Below, in pieces: positions 59,876 through 64,000 of a stretch of DNA of 64,000 nt; the stretch's first letter is position 1; every line of letters begins with the position of its first letter. The DNA is from Deltaproteobacteria bacterium (GTDB lineage: Bacteria > Myxococcota_A > UBA9042 > PHBI01): assembly GCA_020632715.1 (NCBI GenBank), contig JACKFA010000008.1, positions 186,001-250,000 of the forward strand. The letters run 5' to 3'. The notes under the pieces are model-generated. The model did no database searches, was not told the origin of the DNA, and was given only the letters and a program-made list of their open reading frames with translations. A program made the position numbers and the translations under genes.

Positions 59876-60841
59876 GTGCGCATGGCGAAGACGCAGGCAT
59901 TGCTGATGGCCGCCCTCGGGCTCCTCGCGAGCGGCTGCTCGAAGGGCGCGAGCGAGGCCCCGAAGCCCACCGAGCCCGCGCCGGCGGCGACCGAGACGGC
60001 GGAGGCGCCGAAGCCCGCCGCCGAGACCGCGGAGGCGCCGAAGCCCGCCGCCGAGACCGCCGCGCCCGCCACGGCGGCGCCCGAGACCGCGCCCGCAGCG
60101 AAGCCCGCGGCCGCGGCGCCCGGCGAGCTCACGGCCGACGAGATGCGCGAGATGGAGCGCCGCCCGGGGATGACCGCGGCCCCGGCGTTCGCCGAGACGA
60201 AGCCGAAGAACACGGCGAAGGAGCTCGCGGGCGCCCCGGGGCCGAGCCCCGCCATCGGCCCGGACGACGCCTACGTCAAGGTCTACGTCTTCAGCGACTT
60301 CCAGTGCCCCGTGTGCCGGCGCGTCGCCGAGCCCGTGAAGCAGCTCGCGCGCGACTTCGGGGACGACGTGCAGATCATCTGGCAGAACCACGCCCTCCCG
60401 AGCCACCCGCGGGCGGCGGCGGCGGCGCACGCGGCGGTCGCGGCGCAGCGCCAGGGCAAGTTCTGGGAGTACCACGACCTCCTCTTCGACAAGCAGCAGC
60501 TCGACGACGCCGACCTCACGGCGTACGCCGCGAAGCTCGGCCTCGACATGACGAAGTTCGAGGCGGACCGGAACGACCCGGCGGTCGCAGCGCAGGTGCA
60601 GTACGAGGGGGCGCTCGCCGAGGCGCTCGGGATCCGCGGGACCCCGGGCTTCGTCGTGAACGGCCAGAAGACGGTCGGCTGGGGGAGCTACCTCGGCGTG
60701 AAGTCGCAGGTGCAGCGCGCGCTCGACGCCGCGAAGGCGCTCGAGGCGGCCGGCACCGCCAAGAAGGACGTCGCCGCCGAGGCGACCGCGAAGGCCGGCG
60801 ACGACGGCGCGACCTTCGCCAAGCTCGTCTACGGGAAGTAG
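59876..60841 (+). CDS. DsbA-family thioredoxin-fold lipoprotein
   Basis: 321 residues from the GTG at 59876, six bases after AGGAGAG. The N-terminus is a lipoprotein signal ending LLASGC (Cys21). A low-complexity Ala/Glu/Pro linker includes a perfect 30-bp tandem duplication (60001-60060). The catalytic domain has VYVFSDFQCPVCRRVAEPVK with a CPVC active site, then helical insert and GTPGFVVNGQKTVGW with the cis-Pro. It is the Thioredoxin_4/DSBA-like fold and should oxidise or isomerise disulfides outside the inner membrane. It is followed by the 61-kb repeat region and a convergent surface-protein gene. Confidence 0.9.
   Translation: MRMAKTQALLMAALGLLASGCSKGASEAPKPTEPAPAATETAEAPKPAAETAEAPKPAAETAAPATAAPETAPAAKPAAAAPGELTADEMREMERRPGMTAAPAFAETKPKNTAKELAGAPGPSPAIGPDDAYVKVYVFSDFQCPVCRRVAEPVKQLARDFGDDVQIIWQNHALPSHPRAAAAAHAAVAAQRQGKFWEYHDLLFDKQQLDDADLTAYAAKLGLDMTKFEADRNDPAVAAQVQYEGALAEALGIRGTPGFVVNGQKTVGWGSYLGVKSQVQRALDAAKALEAAGTAKKDVAAEATAKAGDDGATFAKLVYGK
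60001..60060 (+). repeat. perfect 30-bp tandem duplication in the linker of the DsbA-like gene
   Basis: Bases 60001-60030 and 60031-60060 are identical, coding twice for a ten-residue EAPKPAAETA-type unit, with a partial copy before. The repeat is in frame and lengthens a flexible linker. Confidence 0.9.
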
Positions 60842-60878
60842 GCGGGCTGCGCAGCCGAGTCGAAGGCTCGCGACGGTC

Positions 60879-61169
60879 GTGAACACCGTTCACGTCGCGG
60901 CTGACCCGAAACGGACAAGGAGGCACGGAGGGGGCACGGAGAGGACTGCTCGCGCCCCCTGCCGGCGCTCGAGCTGGGCGAGAACGCCGCTCACCGCATC
61001 GATCCCTCCGTGCCTCCGTGCTCCTCCGTGGTTTTCCCCCACGCGTGGCTCCGGGCCGGCGTGAACACCGTTCACGTCGCGGCTGAACCGGAACGGACAA
61101 GAAGGCGCGGAGGGGGCACGGAGGGGGCACGGAGATGACCTGCTCGCGACCACCGCCGGCGCCCGAGCG
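60879..61169. repeat. intergenic repeat cluster with two GTGAAC-N3-GTTCAC sites
   Basis: The 339-base gap between convergent genes holds two direct repeats of about 95-108 bases, beginning at 60879 and 61061. Each starts with GTGAACACCGTTCACG, continues TCGCGGCTGA and CGGACAAG, and then a run of GGGGGCACGGAG units before CTGCTCGCG. Between them is an inverted stretch; 60919-60932 and 61004-61017 are perfect 14-bp inverted repeats. No coding frame is supported. It looks like a REP-like or MITE-like element carrying a regulator-type palindrome. Confidence 0.75.
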
Positions 61170-61180
61170 GACCGCTCCCC

Positions 61181-64000
61181 TCAGTCGACGGTGACCCAGA
61201 GGTCGTAGGGCGCGCTCGCGCCCGCGAACCCGGCGACCCGCACGAGGAGCGTCGTCGCGACCGGCGCGTACCAGGTGACGACCTCGTCGTCCTCGCTCGT
61301 GGCCGACTCCGCCGCGGGGCTCGTCGCCGACAGCGCCAGGTCGTAGAGGCGCACGTCGAGGTCGCCCACGGCGTTGTCGAACGAGGCCGTGACGGTGACC
61401 GTCCGGCCGGCCTCGACCTCGACCCGGAACCAGTCGATGTCGTTCGGGCAGATGGCGAGGTCCATGACGCCCGGCGGCGCGACGAGCGGGGTCGCCGCGA
61501 CCGACACCGGGAAGTCGTTCGGCTCGAGCGCGTCCGGCGTGCAGATGTCGTCCACGTGCAGCGGCGCGAACACACCATTGTTCGCCTCGTTCGTCTCGGC
61601 GACGGCGTCGTCCCCGTCGGCCGCGACGATCACGTAGTAGTCGCCCGGGAGCGTCGACGCCGGGATCCGCACCTTCTTGTCGAACGGCACCTCGACCCCG
61701 GCCGCGAGCCCGCTCGCGAGCGGGAAGGTCGCGAGCGCGACGTCGTCCTCACCGCGCGCCGGATCGAGGGAGAGCCACGCGCGGACCACGAAGGGGCCGG
61801 CGTCGTCGGTGCACGCGTTCGCCGTCGTGAAGCGGACGCTCACGTCCTCGCCGCGCGTGACGGCCGGCGTCGGGATCGCGAGGTCGAGCGTCGTGAGGTC
61901 GACCCCCGCGATGCCCGACACGGCGAGCGTGTAGGGGTACTCGGTCATCGTGAGCGGCCCGTTCCGCGGGTCGACCGCGACCCAGAGGAGCCCGTCGCGG
62001 TCCGGGACGTGCGAGAGGAGCCCGTTGCCGATGCGCGTCTTCACCGGCGCGAGCGCCGGGTCGGCGAAGATCCGGAGGCGCGTCTGCGAGAGCGCGTTCG
62101 TCATCGTGAGGTCGACCTGCACGCCCTCCTCCGCGTCGAGGAGGTACCAGTCCTGATCGACCCGGCAGAGCGTCGCCTGGAGGACCCCGCAGCCGAGCGG
62201 CTTCGCGCGCGCCGCACCGTTGTTGTCCTCGTAGGGGTCGGCCACGCAGGCCGCCTCGGGCACGCCGCCGGTCACCGTCGCCGTGAGGGTGTAGGTGTAC
62301 GGCCCGATGTTCGCGCCGACCGCCTTGTTCGACACCGCGAGGTAGTAGGTGCCCGGGAAGAAGGTCCACGGGAGCTGCACGCGCGGCGTCCCCGAGGTCG
62401 AGATCTGGTAGAGCAGCGCCTTCTTCGAGGGGTCCCAGAGCTCGAGCTGGAGGAGCCCGCTCGCCGACGCGTAGGTGTACGTGACCGAGGCGTCGAGCCA
62501 CTCGCCGGGGCCGAGCGTCACGCTGTACCAGTCGGGTAGATCGGGGCACACGACGCGGTCGTGCAGCACCGCCTGCCCGTCGACGAAGGCGAGCGGCCGC
62601 GCGATGCCGACCTCGTCGTTCGGCTCGTCGGCGTCGTCCTCGCAGACCTTCTCGGGATCGAGGTAGATCGGCCCGGCCGACTCGACGTTCTGCGTCTCGT
62701 CGGCCTCGACGACCGCGTCGTCCGCGTCGACCGCGACGATCGCGTACCAGTCGCCGCCCGACAGCGTCGCCGGGAGGAGGAGGTCGACCCCGCCGACGTC
62801 TGCGCCGAGCGACGGCAGCGCCGCCGCGGGGATCTCGCCGATCACGACGTCGGTCGCCGGAGACAGCGCGCGATCCTGGCTCATCCACACCCGCACGAGC
62901 GACGCCGGCGCCGCGGTGAGGCCCGTGTTGACGGTCGTCCACCCGACGTGGAGCCGCCCGCCCGGGTAGAGCGCCGCGGGCGCCGCGCTCACGTCGTAGA
63001 CGAGCAGATCGGCCGCGTCCGGCGGCGGCGCGATGGTCGTCGTGACGGCGTAGTGCGCGCGCGTCGTCGGCAGACGCCCGGCGACCCGCAGCGTGAAGGT
63101 GACCGGGACGTCGCCGGCGAAGGCGCGGACGCGATCGTGGCCGCCGTCGGCGTCGCTCGCCGCGACGAGCTCGCCGTCCTCGTCGTAGAGCTCCACGACC
63201 AGCTCGCTCTCGACGGGCACGACGGCGGCCACAGGCTCCGCGTCGACCTCGACGAGGAGGCTGTTCCGCGCGGGCACGGCGACCGTGAACCAGTCGTCGT
63301 CGCCGCAGCTCCCGAGGTCCGTGACGGTGCCGGCCTCGAGCGCGGTCGCGTCGAGCGCGACGTCGTCGTCCTCGCGCGCGTCCTCGTAGCAGCCCCCCTC
63401 GGCGCCGGTGACGGTCAGCGTCCCGGGCGCGAGCTCGACGTTGTTCGCGGTGTTCGAGTCCTGCCCGATGATGCCGTCCACGTCAGCGAGGACGCCCACG
63501 TAGTAGGTGTCGAGCAGGTGGTCGAGCGCGACCGGGATGACGACGTCGTCGATGCGCGGGAGCGTCCCGTTCGCCGGCACGCTCGTGACCGTGCGGCGCG
63601 CGATGAGGATGTCCGCGCCCGACTTCACCGAGGCGCGCGTGATGACCGGGTCCGGGCTCAGCACCACGCCGAGGTCGAAGGCCGTGGCGCCGCTCGTGCC
63701 GTGGTTCTGGACGTCGTACTCGAGCTTCAGCGTGCCGCCCGCGGCGACCGTCGCCGGGTGGAACGCGATGGGGCCGACGTCGAGGTCGACCGACGCCACG
63801 GCGTTGATGGTGATGGGCGAGCCGAAGAGCTGCCCGTTGTTCGACTCGTTGCACTCCTCGAGCGCGCCCTCCGGGTCGAGCACGACGCCCGCGTAGTGAG
63901 GCAGCACGGGGAGGTCGCTCGAGATGGGGACCGTGCGCTCGAAGGTGCGCGTCTCGCCGGCCGGCACGCTCCCGAGGGTCCACTCCCCGACGATCCGCGC
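61181..64000 (-). CDS. CARDB/PPC-domain surface protein (5' end beyond window)
   Basis: The frame is open from the right window edge to a stop at 61181, giving 939 visible residues; the GTG at 63967 is internal, since the upstream sequence (ARIVGEWTLGSVPAGETRTF) remains open. CARDB-type domains are seen (VDLDVGPIAFHPATVAAGGT, ADLLVYDVSAAPAALYPGGR, VDLTTLDLAIPTPAVTRGED), each with TVNTG-like or NHGTSG turns and ending DETQN/ESNN. They alternate with PPC-type domains that begin C..D..E.ND or C..D..EDNN and contain DWY or DWF (GDDDWFTVAVP, DLPDWYSVTLGPG, DQDWYLLDAE, DIDWFRVEVEAG). Such proteins are exported and bind glycans or partners at the surface. No C-terminal sorting tail is present: the protein ends in the last PPC domain. 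Confidence 0.88.
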   Translation of the reverse strand, partial: ARIVGEWTLGSVPAGETRTFERTVPISSDLPVLPHYAGVVLDPEGALEECNESNNGQLFGSPITINAVASVDLDVGPIAFHPATVAAGGTLKLEYDVQNHGTSGATAFDLGVVLSPDPVITRASVKSGADILIARRTVTSVPANGTLPRIDDVVIPVALDHLLDTYYVGVLADVDGIIGQDSNTANNVELAPGTLTVTGAEGGCYEDAREDDDVALDATALEAGTVTDLGSCGDDDWFTVAVPARNSLLVEVDAEPVAAVVPVESELVVELYDEDGELVAASDADGGHDRVRAFAGDVPVTFTLRVAGRLPTTRAHYAVTTTIAPPPDAADLLVYDVSAAPAALYPGGRLHVGWTTVNTGLTAAPASLVRVWMSQDRALSPATDVVIGEIPAAALPSLGADVGGVDLLLPATLSGGDWYAIVAVDADDAVVEADETQNVESAGPIYLDPEKVCEDDADEPNDEVGIARPLAFVDGQAVLHDRVVCPDLPDWYSVTLGPGEWLDASVTYTYASASGLLQLELWDPSKKALLYQISTSGTPRVQLPWTFFPGTYYLAVSNKAVGANIGPYTYTLTATVTGGVPEAACVADPYEDNNGAARAKPLGCGVLQATLCRVDQDWYLLDAEEGVQVDLTMTNALSQTRLRIFADPALAPVKTRIGNGLLSHVPDRDGLLWVAVDPRNGPLTMTEYPYTLAVSGIAGVDLTTLDLAIPTPAVTRGEDVSVRFTTANACTDDAGPFVVRAWLSLDPARGEDDVALATFPLASGLAAGVEVPFDKKVRIPASTLPGDYYVIVAADGDDAVAETNEANNGVFAPLHVDDICTPDALEPNDFPVSVAATPLVAPPGVMDLAICPNDIDWFRVEVEAGRTVTVTASFDNAVGDLDVRLYDLALSATSPAAESATSEDDEVVTWYAPVATTLLVRVAGFAGASAPYDLWVTVD

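Overview
This window is chromosomal DNA from a very GC-rich Gram-negative bacterium, most likely a member of the Myxococcota (former Deltaproteobacteria). The evidence is a C-terminal Cys/hydrophobic/Arg tail of the MYXO-CTERM type, repeated CNGxDDDCDG calcium-loop-like motifs, a PrkA kinase, an exported TPR-CHAT protein and a tig-clpP-clpX-lon locus. The genus cannot be named from sequence alone. Most genes are tightly packed, often with 4-base GTGA/ATGA overlaps.

Layout. 1-4.5 kb (minus strand): one end of a phage-tail-like contractile injection system (eCIS): DUF4255 cap/terminator protein, sheath, tube, tail-assembly protein, a 54-residue DUF6760 protein and a second sheath cut by the window edge. 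It has a recognisable promoter, an internal terminator and a second promoter. 4.7-12.5 kb: a lipoprotein diverging from an ECF sigma factor, which has a near-ideal ECF promoter in front of itself and heads an operon of an unknown protein, a membrane-anchored CHAT protease-like protein, an exported TPR-CHAT protein and another unknown. 12.5-19.3 kb: GT39-type glycosyltransferase, UvrA, PP2C phosphatase and a sugar-nucleotidyltransferase. 19.5-27.5 kb: a partial complex I operon (nuoE-F-J-K-L-M-N) closed by a hairpin terminator. 27.6-29.3 kb: a long spacer with a 16-bp palindrome, an SprT-like metalloprotein and a membrane protein. 29.4-36.1 kb: five tRNA genes, then tig, clpP, clpX and lon. 36.1-36.8 kb: an intergenic array of ~110-bp imperfect repeats. 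36.8-41 kb: a sigma-region-4-like regulator, an anchored protein with a possible leaderless transcript, an orphan DsbD-N-like secreted protein and PrkA. 41-46.5 kb: a MoaD-MoaE fusion diverging from trpEGDCF. 46.6-50 kb: HEAT-repeat protein, NamZ/DUF1343, NadD and a DUF2520 protein. 50-53 kb: an NtrC-type response regulator divergent from a histidine kinase with a degenerate N-box. 53-58.7 kb: large secreted surface proteins. 58.7-60.8 kb: NUDIX hydrolase, universal stress protein and a DsbA-like lipoprotein. 60.8-61.2 kb: a second intergenic repeat cluster. 61.2-64 kb: a CARDB/PPC surface protein running off the right edge.

How the parts may work together. The most distinctive accessory region is the left 12 kb, where an injection-system operon sits next to a self-activating ECF operon encoding two caspase-like CHAT proteins with different predicted locations. 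A functional link is only inferred. The central window is housekeeping: respiration, protein folding and degradation, tryptophan, molybdopterin and NAD synthesis. The right third is envelope and surface proteins plus thiol-redox functions. Two unrelated repeat clusters lie between convergent genes, and a GTGAAC-N3-GTTCAC palindrome recurs four times.
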